Shown piece by piece: positions 13,570 to 22,690 of a stretch of DNA of 25,929 nucleotides. The translations under genes and the position numbers were made by a program. This DNA comes from a virus, in the IMG/VR virus record IMGVR_UViG_3300036884_000080, positions 1 through 25,929 of that record; one strand, written 5' to 3'. The notes under the pieces were generated by a model that was not told the DNA's origin, searched no databases, and saw only the letters and a program-made list of their open reading frames with translations. Position 1 is the first letter of the stretch; the number at the start of each line of letters is the position of its first letter.

Positions 13570-14204
13570 CTGCGCATTCTGAGGTGTCGCCCACCGACCC
13601 GCGGCTTTCGGACGCCCGCACGCCGCTCGCCCATGCAGCGGCGCATGTATTGGGCGGCGCGGATGCGTTGGCGCTCGCGCAGTACGACAGGGACGAAGGT
13701 CTCCCCGGCCTGCTCATCCCGACCGGGCGAGGTTGGGGGCCGGTATTCGTCGCGTCGGTTGCCAATCGCGGTTTTGTCGTTCGCTTCGTGCCGTCGCGGG
13801 CGATGGCGATCACGCTCGCGGCCATCGCCGTCAACGTCGCAGCAGGGGTCGACGACCCCTGCGACGTGGGCGTCTACGACGCGAGCGGGCACCGGCTCGT
13901 GTCGTCGGGCGCGACGTCTGGACTGCTCAACTCGACCGGCTTGAAGACGATGACACTGGCGATCGGGCTGTCAGCAATGACCGTCTACTACGCGGCGTTC
14001 GCCTTCGGCACAGTTGGCGGGTCGGCGGCGCAGGTTGGCGGCGCGTCCTTTGGCTCGCTGTACCAAGAGCAAGCTTTTTCCGGGGCGGTTCCGAACGTGC
14101 TCGCGATGTTCAAGGATGCCGCATATCCGCTCCCTGCGACCCTCGCGGGCTTCTCGGCGTTAGCGGCCTCAGTTGCCTGTCCAGTCGCGTTGAGAGAGCG
14201 CTGA
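13566..14204 (+). CDS. Accessory structural protein, fibre/decoration-like
   Basis: A 212-residue protein from ATG 13566 (ATGA overlap with the short remnant). The N-terminus, TDPRLSDARTPLAHAAAHVLGGADAL, is the linker motif commonly found in phage fibre and appendage proteins. The rest is a Gly/Ala/Val-rich strand domain with VGVYDASGHRLVSSGATSG and TVYYAAFAFGT, a jelly-roll-like pattern. Lying between capsid and connector genes, it may be a head fibre. Base and codon use are less extreme (more TTG, TTT) than the neighbours, which fits later acquisition. Confidence 0.55.
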   Translation: MTAHSEVSPTDPRLSDARTPLAHAAAHVLGGADALALAQYDRDEGLPGLLIPTGRGWGPVFVASVANRGFVVRFVPSRAMAITLAAIAVNVAAGVDDPCDVGVYDASGHRLVSSGATSGLLNSTGLKTMTLAIGLSAMTVYYAAFAFGTVGGSAAQVGGASFGSLYQEQAFSGAVPNVLAMFKDAAYPLPATLAGFSALAASVACPVALRER

Positions 14205-14207
14205 CCG

Positions 14208-15008
14208 ATGATCTACGCCGCCCCGGGAGCAGCTACAGAGATCGTCGCGGACAACTTCGCGACCGGCCTCACCGGCACCATCGGCTACCGCGTCCGTGAC
14301 AACCAAGGCGCCGACTCGATCGCCCGCGCCACCGCCGGGATCACCGAAGACATCGCCGGATCCGGCATCTACCGGACCAGCTTCATTGCGCCCGGCACGG
14401 CAGGCCAATACACCATCGTCTGGGACTCCGGCGGCGCACCCCCGACCTACGCAACCGAAGACCTCGTCGTCACCTACACGCTCCCCGCCGTCGGCGACGT
14501 TGGCGCTGCCTACGCGTCCCTCTCGGACGTACAGGCCCGCGCCGGCGCGCTCCAGAACGCGTGGGCGGTAGGCTCGAAACCATCGACCGGCGACATCGTC
14601 CAGATGCTCGCCGATGTCGCCGCCGAGATCGACGCGTACATCGGTGCGCGCGGCCTCACCACCCCCGCAGTCGGGCCAGCAGCCGCCGCGCTGAAGAACG
14701 TGAACGCCGACGGCGCATTGGTGCTCGCGTTGGAGGCGACCTACCCGGAGGGGAAGGGGCCGGCGTCGGCGTCGGAGCAGATCGACGTCGTCAGGGCCCG
14801 GTACGACGCGACGATGGTCGCGCTCGCCGACGGGTCACATCCCGCGGTGATGCTGCTCGAGTCCGGCAACGTCGCGTCGAGGGCGTCGTCGTTCTGGGAG
14901 AACGAGCCCCTCTACGGCATCTTCCCGTTTGACCCGCGCCTCGACCCGTTGGCGCCGGACGCGAACCCGTACACGGCGCCGACGGTCGCGCGAGGACAGT
15001 CGCTATGA
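14208..15008 (+). CDS. Head-tail connector with extra N-terminal Ig-like domain
   Basis: A 266-residue protein. Residues about 1-100 (FATGLTGTIGYRVRDNQGAD...SGIYRTSFIAPGTAGQYTIVWD) form an Ig- or BppU-like beta domain. From residue about 101 (AYASLSDVQARAGAL) it becomes a helical gp6-like adaptor with DIVQMLADVAAEIDAYIGARG, typical of head-tail connectors that bind under the portal. The usual connector would begin near the AYASLSDV segment, so the N-terminal domain looks like a fusion. It ends in an ATGA overlap with an alternative upstream start of the next gene. Confidence 0.7.
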   Translation: MIYAAPGAATEIVADNFATGLTGTIGYRVRDNQGADSIARATAGITEDIAGSGIYRTSFIAPGTAGQYTIVWDSGGAPPTYATEDLVVTYTLPAVGDVGAAYASLSDVQARAGALQNAWAVGSKPSTGDIVQMLADVAAEIDAYIGARGLTTPAVGPAAAALKNVNADGALVLALEATYPEGKGPASASEQIDVVRARYDATMVALADGSHPAVMLLESGNVASRASSFWENEPLYGIFPFDPRLDPLAPDANPYTAPTVARGQSL

Positions 15009-15018
15009 CCGCTCGCGC

Positions 15019-15027
15019 CGAATCTAG
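15019..15027 (+). promoter_or_regulatory. Start-associated element copy 7 (CGAATCTAG)
   Basis: CGAATCTAG then ACCG then ATG at 15032. An alternative in-frame ATG at 15005 overlaps the connector stop, so the gene could be reached both by coupling from upstream and by new transcription from this element. It heads the tail module. Confidence 0.72.
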
Positions 15028-15031
15028 ACCG

Positions 15032-15367
15032 ATGGCAGCCAAGGACAAGGTGAAGGCGCTCGTGTTGGACGCGGAGGCGGCCGGCTACTCGGGCACCGAC
15101 GCGGTCCACTTCGGCGACTTTCCCGGCGTCTGGGCGCCCGGCCAGCCTGTCGCCGTGTCCGAGCTCGGGTTCGACACCGAGAAGGACGCGCTCGCGAGGG
15201 TGAAGGAGCTCGGGCTGCCGCTCCGCGAAGTCCAGGTCGACGCTGGCAGCGCTCGGATGCCTGACCGTCCGAACCACGCGCCGGCCGAGCCTGCCGCAGC
15301 CGAGGAACCCGCACCCGCACCTGCCCCGGAGCCGGAGCCTGCGCCTGTCGTCGAGGGTGACGCCTGA
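15032..15367 (+). CDS. Small protein at the head of the tail unit
   Basis: A 111-residue protein started at the ATG following copy 7; a 9-residue longer form from ATG 15005 is possible. It has a compact N-terminal part (VKALVLDAEAAGYSGTDAVHFGDFPGVWAPGQ) and a Pro/Ala/Glu-rich tail with alternating AP and EP. No family is recognised. The position just before the tail tube gene suggests a tail-completion or connector accessory. Confidence 0.6.
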   Translation: MAAKDKVKALVLDAEAAGYSGTDAVHFGDFPGVWAPGQPVAVSELGFDTEKDALARVKELGLPLREVQVDAGSARMPDRPNHAPAEPAAAEEPAPAPAPEPEPAPVVEGDA

Positions 15368-16617
15368 TGGCCGCCGTCGACTTCGCCCTGTTGCAGATCG
15401 AGGAGTCGCCGATCTACGAAGGCGCGATCGGCCTCAACACGACGCCGTACCGGGTCGCAACCGAGATGCTCTACCTTCCCGTCACGGCCGCGCTGCTGTC
15501 GCCGAATCCTGCGTACAAGGACCGCGCCGACGAGCTCCGGTCGATCGCCGGCGCCGTCCCGAAGATCATCGAGTCGTACGCGCCCGGCGGGTCGATCGCC
15601 GAGAACTGCTACGTCCACGACCTCACCTGGCTGCTCGAGCTCGCAGGCTTCGCCGGCACGTTCACGGCCGGCGGCGCGACCGTCACGGGGCCGGAGGCGA
15701 CGACCGCGACCGGCGTCAACGCGCTCAACTCGGTAACGATGAACGTCGGCTCGACCGTTGGTTTCCCGGCGGCCGGCACGTTCATCCTCGCCGGCGTCCC
15801 GACCGCCGTCACCTACACGGGTGTCACCCCGACGTCGTTCACCGGCTGCGGCGCCCATCCCGCCACGACGGGCGGCGAGGTCATCAACGACAACGTGCCT
15901 GCGGGCGCGTCGAAGTGGGTGTTCGCGAAGCGGACCGGGATCGTCGCACGGACGGCGCAGATCATCGCGAACTACGCCGACGAGGCGGTCAAGTTGCAGG
16001 AGAACGGTGCTGCGGTGTCGCAGCTCGCGCTGACCGCCGACGGCGCCCTGACCGCAACCCTGCTCGGGCTCGTGCTGAAGCGGCTCGCCGTCGACACGAC
16101 ATCGGTGCCCACCTATGCGACGTCGGCGAATCCGCCGGTCCGCCGCGGCGACCTCTCCCTCACATGGCTGACCGGCTCCGCCGTCCCCGGCGACTTCACC
16201 CTCTCGATCGCGAACCCGCTCTCCCCCGTCAGGACGCTGTCGGTGACGCCGCCGTCGAACTACCCGGACCAGATGGAGTTCGGCGACGCCCAGGCCGAGC
16301 TGACCGGGTCGATCCCGAAGCGGATCCTGTCGGCGACCGACTACGACGCGCTGATGGCCGCCACCACGTTCGCCGCGAAGGCGAGGTTCAAGACGTCGAA
16401 GGTGATCGGCGCGACCACGTACGCCTATACGGTCAGCGTTTCCATGCCGGCGTGCCAGTACACCGGCGGCGACGCTGACCCGGTCGCCAACAAGCGGCGC
16501 TTCGGTGCGAGCTTCAACTTCGCGGCAGCCTACGACGAGGTGACTGGCAAGGATGTGACGATCACCTTGGTCAACGACGTCACAGCCCTGGGCGTCTCGG
16601 TCGGCCTCCCGTTCTGA
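15367..16617 (+). CDS. Major tail tube protein
   Basis: A 416-residue protein from ATG 15367 in a TGATG overlap. It lies directly before the frameshifted tail chaperones, the standard place for the tail tube subunit. The first part has DFALLQIEESPIYEGAIGLN and PVTAALLSPNP; a central Gly/Thr/Val-rich insertion (about 95-170) looks like an added Ig-like domain; the C-terminal part contains SMPACQYTGGDADP and ITLVNDVTALGVSVGLPF. Length above the usual tail tube size fits the inserted domain. The call rests mainly on position and composition. Confidence 0.78.
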   Translation: MAAVDFALLQIEESPIYEGAIGLNTTPYRVATEMLYLPVTAALLSPNPAYKDRADELRSIAGAVPKIIESYAPGGSIAENCYVHDLTWLLELAGFAGTFTAGGATVTGPEATTATGVNALNSVTMNVGSTVGFPAAGTFILAGVPTAVTYTGVTPTSFTGCGAHPATTGGEVINDNVPAGASKWVFAKRTGIVARTAQIIANYADEAVKLQENGAAVSQLALTADGALTATLLGLVLKRLAVDTTSVPTYATSANPPVRRGDLSLTWLTGSAVPGDFTLSIANPLSPVRTLSVTPPSNYPDQMEFGDAQAELTGSIPKRILSATDYDALMAATTFAAKARFKTSKVIGATTYAYTVSVSMPACQYTGGDADPVANKRRFGASFNFAAAYDEVTGKDVTITLVNDVTALGVSVGLPF

Positions 16618-17150
16618 TGGGTTCGCCGTTCGATCTGCGGCGGTTCGCTCCGCCCGCGGAGACGACGTTCACGCTCCGGAAACACGGCGACTTCGTCTTC
16701 AGGGTCGACGGCGACCCCGAGGTCGACGACGTCGCGGTCATGCTCCGGATCGAGAACGTCGTCCGCGGCATCGAAGAGGGCAACGCGGCCGAAGCACTCA
16801 CGGAGGGGAAGCAGCTTTTGCTGCGGATGGTGCGCGAGTGTCAGCCCGACGTCGAAGAGATCAAGGTCGGCCCGCAAGAGCTGATCATCCTCTTCGCGCT
16901 GATCGTGAAGGGGCCGACCGTCGCCGAGGCGGTCATGGAGTCGATCACCGCATCCAACCTGGCCGAAGCCGAAGCGCTCGAACTGGGCGACGACGACGAG
17001 CGGGCAGCCAAGGAAGACGATGGGAGCGAGGGCGGAGCCGACGTCGCCCCTTTACCGTCTCGCACGCGTTCGTCGAGGCGGTCCTCCAGTTCGCCCGGCC
17101 GGTCGAGCTCGGAGGGTACGGCTGGCCTCCCGGCTACTGGCACGGGCTGA
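16617..17150 (+). CDS. Tail assembly chaperone, short form (G-like)
   Basis: A 177-residue product that begins at ATG 16617 (TGATG overlap with the tail tube gene). The N-terminal 125 residues are acidic and helical (AVMLRIENVVRGIEEGNAAEAL, then VGPQELIILFALIVKG), the usual pattern. After the CCCTTTA slippery site the unshifted frame turns into a Ser/Arg-rich tail before stopping. Tail chaperones coat the tape measure protein and recruit tube subunits. The short form is the main product; a minor fraction is extended by a -1 shift. Confidence 0.82.
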   Translation: MGSPFDLRRFAPPAETTFTLRKHGDFVFRVDGDPEVDDVAVMLRIENVVRGIEEGNAAEALTEGKQLLLRMVRECQPDVEEIKVGPQELIILFALIVKGPTVAEAVMESITASNLAEAEALELGDDDERAAKEDDGSEGGADVAPLPSRTRSSRRSSSSPGRSSSEGTAGLPATGTG

Positions 17151-17317
17151 AGTGGAGCGCGTTCTGTGCCCATCTCGCCTTCGCCGTCAAGCGCCGCCAC
17201 TCTGACCCCGGCGCGGGCTCGCAGGGGAAGCCTGCCCCGTTTGAACGCCCCACACGGGCCGATCTGCGCCTCGTCGAATGGGCCGACCCTGACGTTGACC
17301 CGCTCGAGGCGGGGTAG
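16617..17317 (+). CDS. Tail assembly chaperone, -1 frameshifted long form (GT-like)
   Basis: Slippage at C-CCT-TTA (17048-17054) moves ribosomes to the -1 frame, where the product continues FTVSHAFVEAVLQFARPVE, then GYGWPPGYWHGLKWSAFC, and stops at 17317 four bases before the tape measure start. The fused protein would be 233 residues. Nothing marks an independent start for the downstream part, which supports programmed frameshifting. This arrangement is conserved in long-tailed phages. Confidence 0.85.
17048..17054 (+). promoter_or_regulatory. Programmed -1 ribosomal frameshift site CCCTTTA
   Basis: A canonical X-XXY-YYZ heptamer in the right register: codons CCT and TTA in the incoming frame re-pair as CCC and TTT in the -1 frame. 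It lies at the only point where coding potential switches between the two chaperone frames. Confidence 0.85.
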
Positions 17318-17320
17318 CTG

Positions 17321-20300
17321 ATGGATCGCGTCGGCGTCGTTTTTGACGGCACATCGGTCGGCGCGATCGCTGCGGCCAAGGAGACGGTCGCAGCGATCGA
17401 CAAGGTCAAGCTCTCGGTCGACGAGCAGGCCCGGAACAACATCGTCGCGCGCGCCGAGGAGCGGAAGTCGCTCGAAGCCCTCGCGGCGCAATACACGCTC
17501 GTCGCGGAGCGGGCGGCGAAGGGATCAGAGGTTCAGGTTGCGGCCGCCCAACTTGCGGCCGACGCACAGAAGAAGCTCGCGGTCACGACGGTCGAGAGCG
17601 CAGACGCCAGCTCGGGTGCGTTCCGCGGGATGGGCAACTCGATGAGTGGCCTCGGCCGCTCGATGGTGGTCACCTCCGCCGCGTTTGTAGGCATCGGCGG
17701 GTTCGCCTGGGCCTTGAAGTCGTCGATCGACGTCGTGCTCGCGTCGCAGACGAGCATCGTCTTGCTTGACAGAGCGGTCACGAATGCGCACGCCTCCGTG
17801 AAGGCGCTGACGCCGATCCTCAACGAGCAGGCGGCGGCTGCGCGGCTGCTCGGCTTCAACGACAACGACACGCGTGACGCGGAGGCGAAACTCGTCACCG
17901 CGTTCGGCGCGACGAAGAAGGCGCTCGACGAACTCAATCAGGCCGAGAACCTCGCGCGCGCGAGCAGCATCCCTCTGGCTGATGCGGCCAAGCAGCTGAT
18001 CCTGCTGCAGGAGGGGAACGCGCGCGCCGCCAAGCAGTTCGGGATCGTGCTCCCCGATCTGACGAAGGCGCAGTGGGAGGCGAAGGCCGCCGCCGACGGG
18101 CTCACCTTGGCCCAGGAGAAGGGCAAGGTCATGTACGACGAGCTGCTGCCGCGGATCAAGGCGCAGGCGGCCGCGTACGCGGCTTCGCCGGCGGGGAAGA
18201 TCGCCGAGTTCCACGCTGAGGTGCAGCACTTGCAGGAGTCGATCGGCACCGGCCTGCTCCCGGTCGTCGACAAGTACCTGACCGAAGTCGACGCGTGGCT
18301 CGCGAAGTCGGACAACCAGAAGAAGGTGACCGACGACGTCAAGAAGGTCGTCGACGAGCTCGCCGCCGCGCTCAGGGACGCGAAGACGGCGACGGAAGAC
18401 GTACTGAAGGTCGCGGAGCCGGTCGTGAAGGCGCTCGGCGGCTGGAAGTCGGTGATCGAGGACTTGGTCGCGTTGAAGCTCGCCGCGACCATCTTCGGGT
18501 GGGCGGGCGCCGTCGGGAAGTTCGGACTGGCGATCAAGGCGATCCCTGCGCTTCTCGGTGAAGCCGGTTTGGCGGGCTCGATTGGTCTGTTCATGGCAAA
18601 CCCCGAGATCCAGGGTTCCTCGCCGTCATGGGTGGCATCGCGGTCCTCTCGAAGATGTGCGCTGGCGCTCTCGGCGGCGGCACGATGCCCGCCCAGATCG
18701 GCAGTCACAAGCTCCAGGAGACCGGCGCCGGGGCTGGCTACAAGGTCGGAAAACAGGTCGTCTCCTACGCCAATGGCGGCTGGTACGTCTCGGATGCCGA
18801 CACGAACGCGAACGGCAGGGACGTGTCGGCGGCTGAGGCGGCGAAGCTTCTGGGCGTCTCCGTGGCCAAGCTTCCCGGCGGTGGTAGCAGCACCGCCTTC
18901 CCCGGCGACAAAAACGCGAAGCCGCAGTCCGGCGGGACAGCGTTCGGGCTCGTCACCGCCGCCAAGGGACTCGGCGTCGGCTCCGGCGGCACCTACGCGA
19001 CCGGCGGCGGCCACAGCGGCATCGCGAAGCCGGGCACGAAGTTCGACTGCTCCGGCTACATCTACCAGGTCTTCGTCCAGAACGGCTTCAAGGATTTCCC
19101 CGGAACCTCGGAGACGCAGTGGTTCACCGACGCCGGCACCAACTGGACAAGCGACACGATCAACCCGTCAGACGCCAAGCCCGGCGACGTCGTCTTCATG
19201 GTCGGAAAAAGCTACGCATCGCCTGGGCACGTTGGCATCGTCACCGGCGGCTCCGGCATGGGCGCGACGGTGATGCAGTACTACTCGCCCGGGATGCCGC
19301 CCGACACGATCCTGCTCTCGAACATCGGCGATCTCGTCGGAATCAAGCGCTTCTACCTGATCGCGCAGACGAAGACGCCCTACGGGCCCGACCTGACGAA
19401 GACCGCGGGTAGCGCGAGCAGCGCTGCGGCGACAAAGCCGAAGAAGACTCCGTGGGTCGGTGCGACCCAGGCGACGATCATCAGCGCCCAAGGCGGCATC
19501 GCCGCAACCCTCAAAGGCCTCCCCGCCACCCTCGACCCCGTCGAGAAGAACGCGGTCGCCCACATCGAGGCGATCCAGGACTCCCTCCACATCCACATGA
19601 CCCCGGCCGCGCTCGCGCAAGACAAGGTCGAGCTGACGAAGTGGGGCAAGGTCCTGAACACCGAGATCACCGCGAACGCCAAGGTTGTCGCAGCCGCCGC
19701 CGCCGCAGCGAAACAAGTCTTCGACCGGGCGTTGTCGCTCGACGTGTCGACGATCCTGCGCAACTTCGACCAGAACTACGCGGCCCAGGTCAAGACGTTC
19801 AACACCGAGACGAGCCGAAACCTGAAGGACATGCAGACCGCGTTCTCGCTGCAGCAGGCCGCGTTCGACAAGGTGACCCAGACCGGGCTGCAGGGCTTCG
19901 TTGTTGCGCAGACGCCCGAGGAGAAGGCGCTCGCCGACTTCATCGCCGGCCGGGCGGCGACGGTGGCGACCGCAGCCGCGGTGCAGCGGACGACCGACCT
20001 CGCAACACAGCAGGCGGCGCTCTCGACGATGCAGCAGGTCGGCCTGGGCGGAACCGACGCGACGGGAACGATCGTCACGCAGGCGATGATCGACACGGCG
20101 GTCGCGGCCGTCGCCACGGCCCAGGACGCGATCAACCAGGCCAGCCTCGACTCGCAGCAGCAGGGACTCCAGGACGCCGCCGACGCGAGCCGCGTCGCGC
20201 AGGACGCGCAGACGACCGCGCAGCAGCAGGCATACCAGGACTCCCGCGACCTGCAGAAGCAGGCGCTCCAGGACAAGGAGACCGATCTCGAGCAGGCCTA

Positions 20301-20829
20301 CCAGGATCAGCGCGACGCGCAGGCGCAGGCTTTGCAGAACATCAACGACGACCAGAAGGTCGCGCTGCAGCAGCACCTCGACGACCTCGGATTGTCGCTC
20401 ACCAACCACCTGATCACGTGGCAGAACTACCTCGACGCGCTCGCGAAGCTGGGCGTCGACACGACCGGCCTTGTGAACCCGGTCACCGGCCAGGTCGGCG
20501 GCAGCGCCTCGACCTACGACAAGATCGTGAGCGGCGTCCTGCGCACCGCACCGTTCGGCACGAACATCGCGGCCGCCGCCGGCGGCAAGATCCCCGGCCA
20601 GTACGTCGGCCGCAACGACACGATCATGGCCCGTGTCACCCCAGGCGAGACCGTCCTCGACCGGAAGCTCACCGCCGCGCTCGAAGACATGGTCGCGAAC
20701 GGGGGCGGCGGCCCGAGCCACGTCGTCACCATCGTGAAGGTCAACGACCGCGTGATCGCCCAGGCGATCGGCCCGGCGATGACCGCTGAGCAGGCCCGCC
20801 AGATCGGCTACACCATCCAACGGGGCTGA
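17321..20829 (+). CDS. Tape measure protein with NlpC/P60 domain, encoded across a -1 frame change
   Basis: The first part (from ATG 17321) has long helices, SGAFRGMGNSMSGLGRSMVV, a hydrophobic stretch, and ends in PALLGEAGLAGSIGLFMANP. At AAACCCC (18598-18604) coding moves to the -1 frame and continues RDPGFLAVMGGIAVLSK. The joined product is about 1169 residues, which would predict a tail roughly 170-180 nm long at the usual 0.15 nm per residue. An NlpC/P60 peptidase domain is embedded: Cys codon 19048-19050 in KFDCSGYIYQ and His codon 19228-19230 in SPGHVGIVTG. The later part is a Gln/Ala/Asp-rich coiled coil. The unshifted frame stays open to 19273, but in Ser/Arg/Pro-rich shadow sequence. 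Confidence 0.82.
18598..18604 (+). promoter_or_regulatory. Candidate -1 frameshift site AAACCCC in the tape measure gene
   Basis: A perfect X-XXY-YYZ heptamer in register: incoming codons AAC and CCC can re-pair as AAA and CCC. It sits at the point where coding shifts from one frame to the other. A miscounted C run in the assembly would give the same picture. Confidence 0.55.
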
Positions 20830-20831
20830 CG

Positions 20832-22052
20832 ATGGCCGCGGTCGCTCGCGCCTCCTACAACGCGTACGTCTCCTGGAGCGCCTACAACGTCGGCCTCCTC
20901 AGCTTCGACCACTCCCTCTTCGACGGCACAGACGTCTTCGGCGTCTCACCGTTGGACGCATCGTTCGGCGGCACCTACGACGACGTCTCGAAGATCCTCG
21001 ACACCGCGACCGTCACCCGTGGCCGCTCGAACAAACTCGACACGATGCTCGCCGGCAGCGCATCCGTCGACCTGCGCGACCCCGCCGGCCTGTTCAACCC
21101 CGAAAATGCGTCCGGCCCCCTCTACGGCCAGCTCGAAGACCGGTTGCACCCGGTGAAGCTGACCGCAACCCAGGCCGGCGTCGGCACGTTCGGCCTCTTC
21201 TACGGCTGGGTCAACGACTTCGCGTGGCAGCCGTCCGGGCGGCGAGGCATCACACGCCTGAACTGTGTCGACCTGTTCTACTGGCTGCAGCGCGCGACCC
21301 CGATCATCGCCTCCACAGGTGTCACGACGACGGGGGCGGCGATAGGGAAGATCCTCGACGCGGTCGGCGCAACCGACATCGGGATGCGCGACCTCGGCGT
21401 CGGCGACTCGATCCCTGACTTTAGCGCGGACGGGACGAAGACCGGGCTCGACCTGATCCAGGGGCTGCTCGAGGCGGAGCGCGGCGTCTTCTTCGTCGCC
21501 GGGACAGGCAAGGCCACCTACCGGTCCCGCCTCGACCGGCTCACACGCACGTCGGTGCACACGTTCACGGACACGTTCACCGGCGCCGAGCCGGGCGTCG
21601 ACTGGAACCAGGCGTACACCCGCGTCGTCGTCACGCGTACCCAGACCGGCTACACCGCGACCGCGGTCAGCTCGGCCGGGGTCGCGAAGAGCGGGTACAA
21701 CGACCTCCCCGCGATCTCGACTCCTTACCTCTCGGCCGACTCGCAAGCCGACGCGCTCGCAGCCTGGGTCCTTTCCCAGAACGTCTCGCCGAAGCCGCCG
21801 ACGCGCGACTTCACAATCGACAACCGCACCGCCGACCTGCTCACGCAGGCGCTGACGCGCGAGCTCGTCGATCGGATCACCGCGACCGAGTCGCGCGGCG
21901 GCTCGAGCGGCGACTACCACATCGACTCGATAAGTCACACGATCGACAACCAGGGCGGCCACTCGGCGACGTGGCTCTTGTCGAAAGCGTCACCGCTCAC
22001 CCCGATCGTCTTCGACATGAGCGTCTTCGACGGCCCCAACACCTTCCTCTGA
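20832..22052 (+). CDS. Minor tail protein, baseplate-hub-like
   Basis: A 406-residue protein starting three bases after the tape measure stop. Elements include TVTRGRSNKLDTMLAGSAS, VDLRDPAGLFNPEN, LFYGWVNDFAWQP and VDLFYWLQRATP, a pattern common in actinophage minor tail proteins that form the hub at the tail tip. The start and end of the protein carry similar phrases (FDHSLFDGTDVFG and FDMSVFDGPNTFL). No separate distal tail or tail-associated lysin gene is seen, so this protein may combine roles. It ends the tail unit that began at copy 7. Confidence 0.7.
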   Translation: MAAVARASYNAYVSWSAYNVGLLSFDHSLFDGTDVFGVSPLDASFGGTYDDVSKILDTATVTRGRSNKLDTMLAGSASVDLRDPAGLFNPENASGPLYGQLEDRLHPVKLTATQAGVGTFGLFYGWVNDFAWQPSGRRGITRLNCVDLFYWLQRATPIIASTGVTTTGAAIGKILDAVGATDIGMRDLGVGDSIPDFSADGTKTGLDLIQGLLEAERGVFFVAGTGKATYRSRLDRLTRTSVHTFTDTFTGAEPGVDWNQAYTRVVVTRTQTGYTATAVSSAGVAKSGYNDLPAISTPYLSADSQADALAAWVLSQNVSPKPPTRDFTIDNRTADLLTQALTRELVDRITATESRGGSSGDYHIDSISHTIDNQGGHSATWLLSKASPLTPIVFDMSVFDGPNTFL

Positions 22053-22063
22053 CCGGCGCGCGC

Positions 22064-22072
22064 CGAATCTAG
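22064..22072 (+). promoter_or_regulatory. Start-associated element copy 8 (CGAATCTAG), longer spacing
   Basis: CGAATCTAG followed by AGACAG and then ATG at 22079. The spacing to the start is two bases longer than in the other T-type copies, so the transcript may carry a leader of one or two extra bases. Preceded by GCGCGC. Confidence 0.65.
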
Positions 22073-22078
22073 AGACAG

Positions 22079-22690
22079 ATGGCCGGCTACCTAGTACCGC
22101 CCGCAGTCTCCCCCGGGAACGTCCTCACCAGCGCGGGGTGGAACCTGATCCGTGACGACCTCGACTTCGGGATGGTCAGGCCGATCGCCGGCGCCGTCCT
22201 TGGCGGGTCGGCCGCGTCGATCGACTTCTCGAACATCCCGGCAACGTTCGCGCACCTCCAGCTCGTGCTCTCCCTCCGCTCGGACAACGCCGCGGCCGCC
22301 GTGAACATCTTAATGCGGTTCAACAACGACGGCGGCGCAAACTACGATTACCAGCTGGCGATCGCTGCCGCAGCCGCGACGACCTACGCAGAATCGTACG
22401 CCGGGACAAACCTCTACCTGGGCGACTGCCCCGGCGTCGGCTCGGCCGCATACCTGTACAGCAGCCACCAGATCTGGCTGCCCGACTACCTGAACGCCGG
22501 CAACAACAAGGCATGCACGGGGGTCGGATCCACGAAGGTCGGGACGACGACCGGCGGCCTTCGCGACTACCTGCTCGGCGGCTGGTGGCGCAACAGCGCC
22601 GCAATCAACCGGATCACGATCATATGCGGCGCCAGCGCGAACTTCGTCACCGGAAGCCGTGCCGTCCTCAACGGGATGGGCAGCACCTAA
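22079..22690 (+). CDS. Distal tail / appendage protein, possible receptor-binding protein
   Basis: A 203-residue protein that follows element copy 8. It starts GYLVPPAVSPGNVLTSAGWN, has a strand-rich Gly/Ala/Asn body (MRFNNDGGANYDYQLAIAAA) and ends in SRAVLNGMGST; similar phrases occur in phage appendage proteins with a jelly-roll or C-terminal tip domain. Placement between tail hub and lysis genes supports an exposed tail role. Host receptor cannot be guessed. Confidence 0.55.
   Translation: MAGYLVPPAVSPGNVLTSAGWNLIRDDLDFGMVRPIAGAVLGGSAASIDFSNIPATFAHLQLVLSLRSDNAAAAVNILMRFNNDGGANYDYQLAIAAAAATTYAESYAGTNLYLGDCPGVGSAAYLYSSHQIWLPDYLNAGNNKACTGVGSTKVGTTTGGLRDYLLGGWWRNSAAINRITIICGASANFVTGSRAVLNGMGST

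Noticed and set aside
18605-19273. Unshifted continuation of the tape measure frame
   Set aside because: The sequence becomes Ser/Arg/Pro/Thr rich, typical of a shadow frame, while the -1 frame holds the NlpC/P60 domain. A short product may still be made but I do not annotate it as a separate gene.
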